Made by a program: the position numbers and the translations under genes
Notes under the pieces: generated by a model
Seen by the model: only the letters and a program-made list of their open reading frames with translations
Database searches by the model: none
What the model was told of the DNA's origin: nothing
Shown: positions 11,720 through 24,449 of the stretch, piece after piece
Numbering within the stretch: position 1 is the first letter of the stretch
Layout: each line of letters starts with the position of its first letter
From: Vitrella brassicaformis
Lineage: Eukaryota; Sar; Vitrellaceae
Reading direction: 5' to 3'
DNA length: 64,000 nucleotides
Assembly (NCBI GenBank): GCA_001179505.1
Contig: CDMY01000366.1
Span: forward strand, 118,937 to 182,936

Positions 11720-14700
11720 ATGGCGATGCATCTCTCTTCCTTTGCTGGGGCGCTCTTTGTTCTGTGGACTATCCCCTGTCACTATTGCCAGTCCCTTTGC
11801 AATGATCCAGAGTATCCCATGCAACAGACGCCGATCAGCCTGCCCGACCCGGCATCCATCGGCCGATCAGCAAAGGCGCTGTTCTACCGCCTTCCGCCGG
11901 TGCGAAACATGCCCGTCTTCAAGACCTCAGGAACGGAGCTGACCCTCACCTTCCCAAAGTACATCGGAGGCTTCGGCTATGATGTGGCCTTCCCGCCCTC
12001 CGCCGCTTACCGGCTGTACCTCATCCGCATCCTCATGCCCTCAGAGCACACCTGGCAGGACGAGGAGAGGGCTGCTGAAGTGCAGCTATGGGGCAGGAGG
12101 GCCGGCGTGGCGCCAGGGCAGACCGACAGCATCGGTGTGGCCTCCTTTGGTGTGTCTGAGGGGACGACGGCCAGCCCGTTCCTTCACGCCGTGGCCAAGG
12201 ATTTGGCGCTTCATGTCAGCGATCTGCCTCATGCCTTCCGGGAGGGCCCCCTCAACCTATCGTCCCTCTTCGCTGCGGATGACACGACAATGAGCCACGA
12301 CCAGGGCGTGGCGTTCTTTGTCTACAACGGGTCACTGACGGAGGAGCCATGCTGCGGGATGGTCAAGTGGTTCATCAGGGCTACGCCGGTCCGAGCACAT
12401 GCGGAGCAGCTGATGATGCTGAGGAGGTTTGCTGCACAGAACATGACAAGCAAGCCGCCAGCCATGCGGCGACCCATCCAGGTAGGCATGCCTCAAATTA
12501 CAGAATCTTTATCATAACCGACCGACGTTTCCTTCTGTTTGTTGTCTGTCTGTCTGCCAGCCCATCAAGTGCGGCATCCCCTCAGAGCGAGTGACTCTTG
12601 TTTCTGCTGTAGATGCCACCTCGCTGGGCAAGTACCAGCACACAGCAAAGGCCAAGGCGGCCCCGCCCGACCCCATGGCACGTCTGTCGATATCCGAGGT
12701 GACCGAGAAGGTCGAGGAGCTCAAAGAGGGCCTTGACACTGCCGAAATGGAGTTACGTCGCCCATCCCATGCAAGGGAATGTTCTTTTCACTACATGGGT
12801 TCTTTGTCTGCGCAGGTGAAGTCGGCCACCGCACGATTGAAGCAGCGCGAGGACCACCTGAAGGCTTTGGAAACCGAAGACCAAGACGACACATCGACAG
12901 CCGAGTCCACGAAAACTTCGGTATGGAAGGCAAGAACGGGGATGACGAAGCTGCAATTTTGTCTCTCTCTTCCTTTTGTGTTAGTCATGGATTGTGGACT
13001 ATGAAGGCGAGTCGAAGCCGACCAAGGCGCGAAACGAGTAAGCAGGGAGGGTTCACTTCAATGGATGCCAAAGTGTCATTCTTGTGTGTCAGGTACAACG
13101 AAGTGTTGGCTGAGTTGGCTTCTGCGGAGGACAAGCTGCGCACCATCCATGCGCAGCTAAGGCGATACAACGAACGGCTGAGGTGCCTCAATCAGGTGTG
13201 GGGCCAGGCAGGCATGAAAAGCAGAGAGTGCAAAAGGTTCGTGATGTCCGCCACCTTCGTTGCTGCATGTAGGAGGAGGACACAGGGCGCAAGCCGTGGC
13301 ATTTTGAGATGCGAGTCCCTCCACACAGCCCCATCTATCCTGTAGACGCAGGTGTCTGCTTGCATTCCCCATTTTCTCGTGTTCATGTATTGTCTTAAGA
13401 CTGTCTCTCCCATGGGTTTCAGGTTGTTTGGCTGACCCCTACTGTCGCGTTGACGTAGAGGAATGGTCCCCAACCCCCCCGCTCCCAGCGAGAGACTGGC
13501 AGCACCATCCGCTACGCGCCAACCTGATGCAGCCCGACCTTCCTGATCTCGAATACCCCACTTGTGTGGAGGTGGTGGACGCACCGCTACCTCAGCCCGT
13601 TCACGCCATCGAGAGGCCCAAGGAGGCTGTCGTTCGGTCTGACGTCACGTCGGGTCCGACGTGACGTCAGACCGTGTGGCCATGGGGATAGCCGAGAAGG
13701 GACAGTCGCTGGCTGATGCTATGGTCACCTTTGGGAGCAAGGAGGCCCTTAGCAAGGCCATCGAGAAGAGTATTGCCGGCACTCTTGGTGGGCGCCCAGA
13801 TGCAGGGAACGGACGGCGGGAAAAATGGGTGAACACTTACTACTTTCTTGTGCTGCTTGTCTCAGGGGTGTCGTCTGCGGCTGTGGTTGTCCGTAATCTG
13901 ACGGATTGTGTCATAGTGGACTTGAGCATTGGCAGCGACGTGGCGGGCTCCAATGTCACGGCAGCCATACAGGCCCATCTCGATGACCCCAATAGCCCTC
14001 TCCGCACGGGCCCTCTGGGGCCCTATATGTCAAAGGCCTTTGTCAAGGACGCCACACAGCCCACAACAGCTGCAACAGCTACGAAAACTGCCAGTATGGG
14101 TGCACTACAGAAGACTCGGAGGTCATTCTGGTCGTTCCTTCAGCCGTTCAGGCATGTACATCAGGTGAGCAAGGGCATCCTGCCTTCTTCTTCTCTTCCA
14201 AGCTGCATCAAGTGTGTCTCCTTCTCCTGTCTGTCTTTGCAACAGCGTAGTGTGCAGCGCGAAGCCACCATCCGTCATGGCTTCTCTCAGCCCGCCCTGT
14301 CCGGCGGGCCACACAGCGTGGAGCTGCGTGTCAAAGACCAGACAGACGAGGACCTGCCCGCCACCTTCCAAGAAAAGCTGATCGACGAGCTGACCAGGGC
14401 GGCTAACATCGCACATGTAAGTGGCGTGGACAGTCTGCCGCCCGCCCTGTGAATGTGCGAATGTGTGTGCTGGTCGGTCAGGATAGCATGAGTGTCGAGT
14501 CCACGTCTCCCGGTGTCGACGTGGATGTGGAGGTCATACCATCGGAAGAAGGACAGACTGCACAGCAGGTGGGTCGCAATGAGCCGCGTACACCTACCTC
14601 CTGCAGGCCATGGATAGATTCCAATGCATTCATTGATCAGATGGTGGAGGCGATTGATGCGGCGCTGGCTGATCCATCCAGCAGCATCCGCACTGAGGCC

Positions 14701-16231
14701 GAGGGATTCCTGGCGACCGCAGTCGTCGAGACGCGTGTCATTCCCGTAAGCCCGCTCGACCAAGTCTGGCAAGACCAGTCGAGCAGCCTTGCTTGCACAT
14801 CCTTTGTGTCTCTGTGCAGCCCCCCGCATCAATATCGACGCACTCACCACCTCCAATGTCAGTCGACGTCACGCCAACAACGAGCCCGCTGGACAACAAG
14901 GGGACGCGCCCGTCTGAGGCTGCCTCGAGCATCGGATCTTCCAGCGGTGCCCCAATGCTGCTCCTGACGAGCCATCTGCCGACAAGTCCAGTGGGAGTTC
15001 GGGGGAGAGATTGCCGCAACAAGAGACGACTCAAGGGCCGCTTGTTGGAGGGACGGGACAGCCACCGACAGCGAAGGCATCTGCATCGCAGTCTCCGCAA
15101 CAAGACGGCGGGCAAACCACGACCCTATCGCCCCCCACAAATGCAGCGAGACTCGGGCCCACCCGCACCCCGTTGCAGCCCTCTCCAGCTCCACAAGGAC
15201 GGTCTCGAGGTCTACCGCAAGGCACGAGTCAAGCCACACCAGGCGAGGCAGCAACAACGTCAGCATCAACGTCAACATCAGCCCCCTCCGCCGCTTCCCC
15301 TTCCTCCCCTTCTCGCCCATCCCCTTCGTTCCCAAAGCAAGTGGCCGACCAGGTGCCGCAGGCGATGCCGCCCGTCCAGGAGCCTGTCCCAAGCACACAG
15401 CCGCCAGCCGTCAAACAGCCAGTGGAGACACGCACACCCGACCCGGCTCACCAAGTCTCGGAGACCACCACCCAGCCATCGACCCAAGACCGTGCTAAGA
15501 CGGCATCTGGTGGGGGTGCAGCGACACGCACACCGACAGGAGTGGCCACAATGGCGCCTCCACCGGCAGCAGCTGGGACAAGACAGCAGGCTGCACATGG
15601 TGAGGTGGCATCGACCGCTGCCCCTCCGGCACCGACCAGCGGGACTTCGCCTCCTTCAAGCACCACCTCTCTGCCGTCTGTGGAGGCAACGACTGTTGCC
15701 TCTCCGCCCGCAGCTGGTGCTGCCCCACCACCGTCAGGGGCCACCACCAACATGCCACAGACGCAGACGGCCTCTGGTGCATCCCCCGTCCCTACCCCCA
15801 CACCGACAAGTGGTGCCGTGCCACAGCCGGTCCCAGGCGGCACGCCACAACCCGCTGCGGGTGGTGCAGCAGGGGGCGACTGGCGGTCATGGTGGCAAAC
15901 CACTACCACCACACCCCAGCCCCCAGCAGCATCAGTGACAGAGCCTCTCTATCTCCCCCCAGCCACCACCCTGTCGCCCAACGAGTCCGGCAACTACACA
16001 CTAACGGACCCTTTAGGGCTGTCGTCAGGTCCGTCTCGGCCCGTCTTCCCGCCTTCATCCAGACAAAGTAGCCATGGGAATCCACCCACACAGGAGCATG
16101 CCAGTGCCGACAGGGCCGCACATGCGGATGTGGGCGGGGGCGGGGGTAAAGGTGGCGCGACGTATTTGGTCATGCGGAGTGAGAGAGTGTCGCATTCGAG
16201 ATCGTATAGCGGGAGAAAGCGGCGCGCGTGA
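11720..16231 (+). CDS. Secreted alpha-carbonic-anhydrase-like protein lacking zinc ligands, with coiled-coil and Pro/Thr-rich tail
   Basis: Exons: 11720-12481, 12561-12920, 12985-13037, 13093-13195, 13273-13351, 13423-about 13640, about 13671-14164, 14246-14416, 14482-14745, 14820-14861, 14945-16231. The product is about 1277 aa if 29 nt at the palindrome near 13650 are not translated. The start MAMHLSSFAGALFVLW gives a signal peptide. Residues 60-250 follow alpha-CA order: PSEHTW (SEHT block), AAEVQLW (AELHLVHW block), VASFGVSEG, NLSSLF, VYNGSLTEEPCCGMVKWFI (GSLTTPPC block) and AEQLMMLRRF. The three zinc His positions appear replaced. Next come a helical segment and a region with two similar segments, AAIQAHLDDPNSPLRTGPLG and EAIDAALADPSSSIRTEAEG. 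The C-terminal 400 residues are Pro/Thr/Ala-rich and end in a basic KRRA. Probably extracellular or wall-associated; ligand unknown. Confidence 0.65.
13635..13674. repeat. Perfect 19-bp palindrome at a reading-frame break
   Basis: Arm 13635-13653 is the exact reverse complement of 13656-13674, with a 2-nt spacer (GT). The upstream frame reads EAVVRSD and then meets TGA at 13662-13664. The downstream frame reads DRVAMGIAEKGQ. Leaving out 29 nt of the palindrome rejoins the frames as VVRSDRVAMGI. Confidence 0.9.
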
Positions 16232-16736
16232 GGCAGGCAGACAGACAGACAGATGTTTGTGGCAGCTTTTGGTGTATGTATTGTTTATGAGACCGAGAGG
16301 GCTTTGAGGCACGAGTGTCCCACACAAATGTGCACACATTGATTGCATTCCACATGGTCAAAACTGTTGCATGTCAATTGTCGTTCCTGTGCAGACAGAC
16401 GTATGGATGGTATGAATGAACGACACAATGCCATGCCTGTTCTTCGACAGACAGGGAGGAAAACCCATCCATCACACACAGCACAGCACAGCACAGGCAG
16501 ACACCACACCACCAGCACTCACTCACTGCACGTGTCACAGTGTGTGTGTCAGTCATGTCCTCCCCTTGACTACAAAGACGCTGCCATATGTGTGTGCATC
16601 ATTATGGTTCGTGTATATGATATGCTGTGTGAAAGGCAACACAGACACACACACACACACACGCACCCACAGCACGAACGGGCTGGGCTCTATACACAAC
16701 CCAAAAAATCCCTCCGTCAAATCGGATGAATCCCTC
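16232..16736. other. Non-coding spacer before the assembly gap
   Basis: About 500 nt with CA/GT microsatellites and no exon-like segment. It holds the 3' UTR of the secreted CA-like gene. Confidence 0.5.
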
Positions 16737-17036
16737 NNNNNNNNNNNNNNNNNNNNNNNNNNNNNNNNNNNNNNNNNNNNNNNNNNNNNNNNNNNNNNNN
16801 NNNNNNNNNNNNNNNNNNNNNNNNNNNNNNNNNNNNNNNNNNNNNNNNNNNNNNNNNNNNNNNNNNNNNNNNNNNNNNNNNNNNNNNNNNNNNNNNNNNN
16901 NNNNNNNNNNNNNNNNNNNNNNNNNNNNNNNNNNNNNNNNNNNNNNNNNNNNNNNNNNNNNNNNNNNNNNNNNNNNNNNNNNNNNNNNNNNNNNNNNNNN
17001 NNNNNNNNNNNNNNNNNNNNNNNNNNNNNNNNNNNN
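16737..17036. other. Assembly gap (300 N)
   Basis: Exactly 300 consecutive N. The round number suggests a scaffolding gap of nominal size. The 3' end of the MFS transporter gene could lie inside it. Confidence 0.98.
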
Positions 17037-17142
17037 TGGCTGGCTGTCACACAACAGCTGGGCTGGTGCGACAGGCTTCTTCAGCCATTACATTAAACGT
17101 GTACCATGCACGAATGGTTGCAACTCTCCATCCATCCATCCA

Positions 17143-19002
17143 TCAGGCACTCTGACATGCCACCTCCGCCCCCCCCAGGCCCTCCCCGCTGTGCCGTCTC
17201 AACCACTTACCCATGTCAGGTAAGGCGTGCTTGAGGGTGTAGAGCGTCGTCATCAGGAGCACCCCGCAGCACAGCAGCAGCGCCCCGGCCCACCCGATTC
17301 CGCCCAGCAGGAGGCCGCCGCCCCCCGACCCAATGGCGGCCAGGCCGAAGACGCAAATCTCATTGAAGCCTTGGACCTTGGCCGTCTCGTCGTGCGGCTC
17401 CTTGCGATATGACGAGGCCAAGAGGGTCGTTGCCGAGACAAACATCCAGTTCCAAGCCAGGCCCACACCACCTGATGTGAATGAGCCGAGCCGATATGTT
17501 TGCATGGAGAGCGGGTGGGTGGTGCATTCATTTCGTTGCTCACTCACCCAGTCCAGCGATTTGGCCGACTAACGTGCCTTTGAGGAAGATGAGAACCACA
17601 AGGCTCAACAGGAACACTGCATGCCATGCAGCACACAGCCACGCACGCAACGCAAGAGGAAGGGAGGGATGAGTGGATGACCGGTCGGTCCTCAGCTCGT
17701 CTCGTCAGTAAGTATGCATGTCATTGCCTACCGAGCTCTCCCGCGAGAACCGTCCCAATTGTGCCGAGCACCCGGTCAATCAAATACCCCGTCGCAAATG
17801 AAGGGATGAACATGCCTGCACACCGACACCACAACAACAGGAACACACAACATAGTACGTACTATCATGTCTCCCTCCCTCCCTCCCTCCCTCCCTCCCG
17901 TGTTGGTTGTCTTTTGCGTAGTTTCCATACATGCAATGTGTGTCTGGATGACCACCGTCACCTCGCGGGCCGAAAAACCCAGCAGCTCCATGGCAATTGG
18001 CGTTGGCGTCATGACCAGGATCATCATGCTGTACGCCACAGCGGCAGTCACGACGCTCAGCCGCACAGACGGGCTCTCCTTCAGAATGCGCCACAAACTC
18101 CGCGGCCCCTCTGGTGGTGACGCCGGAGTGGGCGTGGAGGCGTCAGAGTCGTCGAGACACGTGGCGGTCGACTTGTTGGACAGACCCACAACCGGCCCCT
18201 CGGCATCTTCTTCCTTGCCCGTGACCTCCTCGGGCTCTATCTCCACCACGCAGCCCGCCTCATTCTTCTCGTCTGTGTCGTCTCTTTTAAGCGGGCTGGG
18301 TAGCTGCTGCTTCTGAGACGCCAGCGGCTTTACCTTCAGCAGGAGCGTGCAGGCGAAGGCCAACAGGTACGGGATGGCCAGAGCGGCATAGGCCGTGGCG
18401 AAGGCATAGTTGGACACACTCCCGATCTCAGGCTCCTCCTCAACCCCCCGCGGCAAGGCGTCATACACCTCCTCGCCCCCGATGGTCGAGCTGAACCTGC
18501 TGCCCCCCTGTGCCAGTTCAGGACCCAGGAAAGCCCCGAACACAGCGCCTCCCAGCACCAGCGAAATGGAGTACGGCCTGAAGGATGGCCGGCAGATGCG
18601 CGGGTCGAGCGAGGCAAATCGGTGCAGCTGGGCCGAGGCTTGCGCTACGCCGAAGAAGACGGCCCCCAGACAGAAGAGCAGAAACGAGTTGACGGCCATA
18701 GCGAGGCACGACACCGCCGTGGCGGGCACGCCCACGACGCTGGCGACGCCGAAGACCAGCCGATAGCCGCGTGTGCGCGTGAGGTGTGCGAGTGGGAAGG
18801 ACGCGAGGCAGTGGACAAGGAAGCAGGTGAAGTTGGGCAGCGTGGCGGCTGACTCATTCGGGTAGACAGCGAAGGCCGCGCGTGACGATGTGGCGAGGTT
18901 GCCGGCGACGACCGAGAAGTTGAGAGCGTAGCTGAGGACAAGCAGTGAGATGTTCCGTCCCTGGTGAGGCGGCGCAGCGTCCTCTTCGCCTCCAGACTTC
19001 AT
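17143..19002 (-). CDS. Major facilitator superfamily transporter
   Basis: Exons on the minus strand: 17931-19002, 17732-17815, 17548-17616, 17143-17471; phases agree. ATG at 19002. The N-terminal half has about six hydrophobic helices, with the short basic loop LTRTRGYRLVFGVASVVGVP at the usual MFS loop 2-3 position. A long hydrophilic central loop of about 100 residues, rich in Glu/Asp/Ser, separates the halves. The C-terminal half contains FIPSFATGYLIDRVLGTIGT and ends with LGGIGWAGALLLCCGVLLMT. The substrate cannot be told. The end is uncertain: reading on gives a stop at 17143, but a strong donor (GTAAGT) at 17210 could send the transcript to an exon in the gap. The start lies 208 bp from the divergent sulfide:quinone oxidoreductase gene. 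Confidence 0.8.
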
Positions 19003-19210
19003 CGCGATCAACCGATGGAGCAGACGGACTCACTCACCGGGAAGAATCCCTCCGCAAAGTCACTCTGCTGGACGATGGGTGTGTTGTGCGTGATAATGTC
19101 GGCGAACAGCGACGGCATTTGCGAGCTCGCACTTTCTGCGAGCTTTTGATCTTCATTCCCCACGCGGACCGCATACGCCTCGTCCGTCGGTCCTTGCAAG
19201 TGAGAGGATC
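19003..19210. promoter_or_regulatory. Divergent promoter region, MFS / SQOR
   Basis: A 208-bp interval between divergent start codons, so the two genes may share control. No motif was assigned. Confidence 0.4.
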
Positions 19211-21928
<2,718 letters not shown>

Positions 21929-22480
21929 TGGGTGGAGGAACAAATGAACACAGAGGGAGGGATGAGAGGGGGAAAGGGATGAGACATCCATCCATCCATC
22001 CACCCAAAATGCGTGAGTCTTGACAAGGGCGAGAATGGCGGGTTGGTGCTAGTTGTCCACTGACTCAGCGAGGGGAGGGAGGGAGGGAGGGAGGGAGGAG
22101 GGATCTCTGTGATGACCGTGTGGCTGTCTCTAATTTGGACGTAGTATCTGCCTGCCGTGTGTCAAGGGCCGGCCGACATGGCTTCTTGGCGACGCGTGGC
22201 TGCCTTCCGTCATGCCTGCCATGCTGCCTTTGCCTCAGGCAGGCAGTCGACAGACAGACAGACACGCACGCATTTTTTCGCTGTCAACTGTTTCGTCCAT
22301 AGATGCACCGTTGCGTGCGTCAGCCAGTCCACGGCGTGCATGTGCGTGTTGCAGTGCAGTCAGTGGCGGTTGTGACATGGACTCGATGCATGTGATATTA
22401 TCGTCTTCAACCAACCGGCGCTCCACTCTCCGTGTGGCCCCAAGACGAAGTGGGGCCAGGGCCAAGCCAGGGGGGGAGGG
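21929..22480. other. Spacer between SQOR and the next gene
   Basis: About 550 nt with (CATC)n near 21990 and a GGGA array near 22070-22098. No exon was identified. It should hold the SQOR 3' UTR and the downstream promoter. Confidence 0.5.
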
Positions 22481-24213
22481 ATGAACGGGCTGGTACCTGC
22501 TGGCTGTTTTCAGCCGCGGGAGGTGTTTAGATCCATCAATGCACAGGAAGGGGCAACCAACCTGGTACGTACGCATATGTCACAACAACACAATGCGATG
22601 CCGCGCAGTGAAATGTGGCATGATGCAGTCGTTGGAGGAATGGCGATGGCTGGACTACAAGAGGGGGCGGACAGTGGCACCTGATAGGCCACGGGGATCT
22701 CCTCAAACGCCCTTTCGACCCAACACTGTGGCTGAGCCCGACGGAGCCCTTTCGACCTATCATTGCCTGCCATCTCAGATCTTTGAGGTAGGTCCGTCAC
22801 GCTCAGCACTCCATGTGCATGCATAGTACACCTTTGCGCTTGCCTGTGGGTGGCATCCATGGGTCGATGGATGGGCGGATGCATTGCATGCAGAGTTGTG
22901 AGGAGGTACGATGGCGCGACTACACACTCGGAAAAAAACGTACGCACTCACACAAAAGACACACACGGCCGCCTCGATCACTTCCACTCTCTCTCTCTGT
23001 GTGTGTGTGTGTGTGTATAGCAGCAACGAAAGAACTGGTGGAGATCGTCTCTGTCGTGTACGTACGCGGCAACACCATATAGCAGGCTGTTGTCGGCCGG
23101 GCCCCTTGTTTGTTGGCCTGCATGAACTGAGTGCAGGGACTGGGCAACTGCGAGATGGAAGGCCCACAATGACGAGTCTTCCTTCTGTCCGCCGAGGAAG
23201 AACGAGTGAGTGTACTGAGTGGGAGACAGGAGGACCGAGAGAAGTTGACTGACGACGTTCGTTGCATGTCTGTGTCCTGTGCAGTCACAAGGAGGTGATT
23301 AATCGTGTGGACAAGTGGTTCACCGCATCGCTCAAGCAAGCCAAGACAACGTACGCATGCCAACCTCACTTATACACCCATCCGTCGCGAGACGCACATG
23401 CACGTTCTCTCATTACTTGTGACGCATGCATGCATGCATCTGTGCAGGAGGTCTGAGCAGCTGGAGTCTGCAGAACAGGACAGGTGAGCGGCGGCCTACT
23501 TATATCGCGCGTCTCATGCCTGCCTGCATCTGTCTGTATGCGCCTCTTCAGGCCATTCAGGCCCCCTGCCGCCGCCGCCGCTGCTGCTGCTGCTGCTTCT
23601 GCTGGCGACCTTTCAGACGACTCCCCCACCAGTCGGTTCATCAAGCGGCTGAATGAGCTGCTGGCCATGCTGTCACTCATGGAAAGCATCGCACAGACCC
23701 ATATCAACCAGGGCGGCCTCTCGCCTGCCAGCCATGTCAAGGCCTCCCTGCTTGTCAAGGCCCTGCGGGTATATTGTAGTATGCACACCTGCAGAGCCTT
23801 CAGATCGTTCTACGTTGCATTCAGGAACGGAGCAAGATATTGGTCGCTGAGCTGTCCGACGCCGGCAAGGAGCAGAAGATACAGGAGACGGCTGGCGGAG
23901 GGGCTGGGAGGGAGGTACGCAGGGCACACACAAGGGAATGCATCAACCCACCAACCGGCGCGTGACCCCTTCGTTGTCTCTTTTTCGCATTCAGAAGCCC
24001 CGGGAGTGTCCGGATCGCAGTGAGAGGTCGACGGTGCTGACGCCGTGCTCAACGAACGTGATAGAGAAAGAGCCTGCGAGACATCGCTTGATGTTCGCGC
24101 CGATGATATGCGAGGCGTGTCTGTTCATGTACCCCGTGTTTGGATACACGGAAGAGGCGGTGTGCATCTGTCCGAGATGCAGCTTTAACAGGTCACTCCC
24201 GAGAGAAACATAG
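22481..24213 (+). CDS. Coiled-coil/zinc-ribbon protein with two nucleoporin-like EExRWxDY motifs
   Basis: Ten exons: 22481-22564, 22629-22787, 22894-22939, 23021 (or 23024)-23057, 23137-23205, 23285-23350, 23448-23483, 23552-23768, 23825-23914, 23995-24213. They give 340 aa with phases matching. The N-terminal part has SLEEWRWLDYKRGR (about residues 29-42) and SCEEVRWRDYTLGK (about 82-95). These resemble the SLEELRLEDYQANRK element of Nup98-type proteins, though no FG repeats follow. The middle has an amphipathic helix (VINRVDKWFTASLKQ), a poly-Ala run and a long helical segment RFIKRLNELLAMLSLMESI. The C-terminal 50 residues carry CEACLF and CPRCSF about 20 apart, a four-Cys zinc-ribbon pattern. 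Function unknown; a nuclear or pore-associated scaffold is one possibility. Confidence 0.7.
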
Positions 24214-24449
24214 AAAAATCGATGGAGAATGGTCTCGGGAGTGTGCGTGCATGCATCAACAGAGCCGGCATGGTGTGCATGATTGAGGGACAGATGCGTG
24301 ATCGACATTCTTGCCTTGAAAAGCTTGCCATTCACTGGTGGGGACACATGCAGTGGGTCTCACTTTGCCAATTCGGTGTGAACGAGCGTGCAGTAGACAA
24401 ACAAAGAAACGCACATACCATCAGCTGGCTGACACGCAGTCTACGTTAC

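Noticed and set aside
12561-12920. A possible intron (about 12755-12815) within exon 2 of the CA-like gene
   Set aside because: An acceptor-like TCTGCGCAG is present, but no upstream GT donor keeps the frame, while straight reading is open throughout.
14862-14944. Apparent frameshift between PPPMS and DEPSADKSSG in the CA-like gene
   Set aside because: An 83-nt GT-AG intron (14862-14944) restores the frame exactly, so no frameshift is needed.
14859-15398. Minus-strand frames opposite the Pro/Thr-rich tail of the CA-like protein
   Set aside because: The plus-strand frame is continuous for 429 codons and joins upstream exons in phase; the minus frames are GC-rich shadows.
17861-17898. (CCCT)n/(CATC)n arrays here and elsewhere as possible CRISPR or telomere repeats
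   Set aside because: They are simple microsatellites inside introns and spacers, without spacer-repeat organisation or telomeric units.
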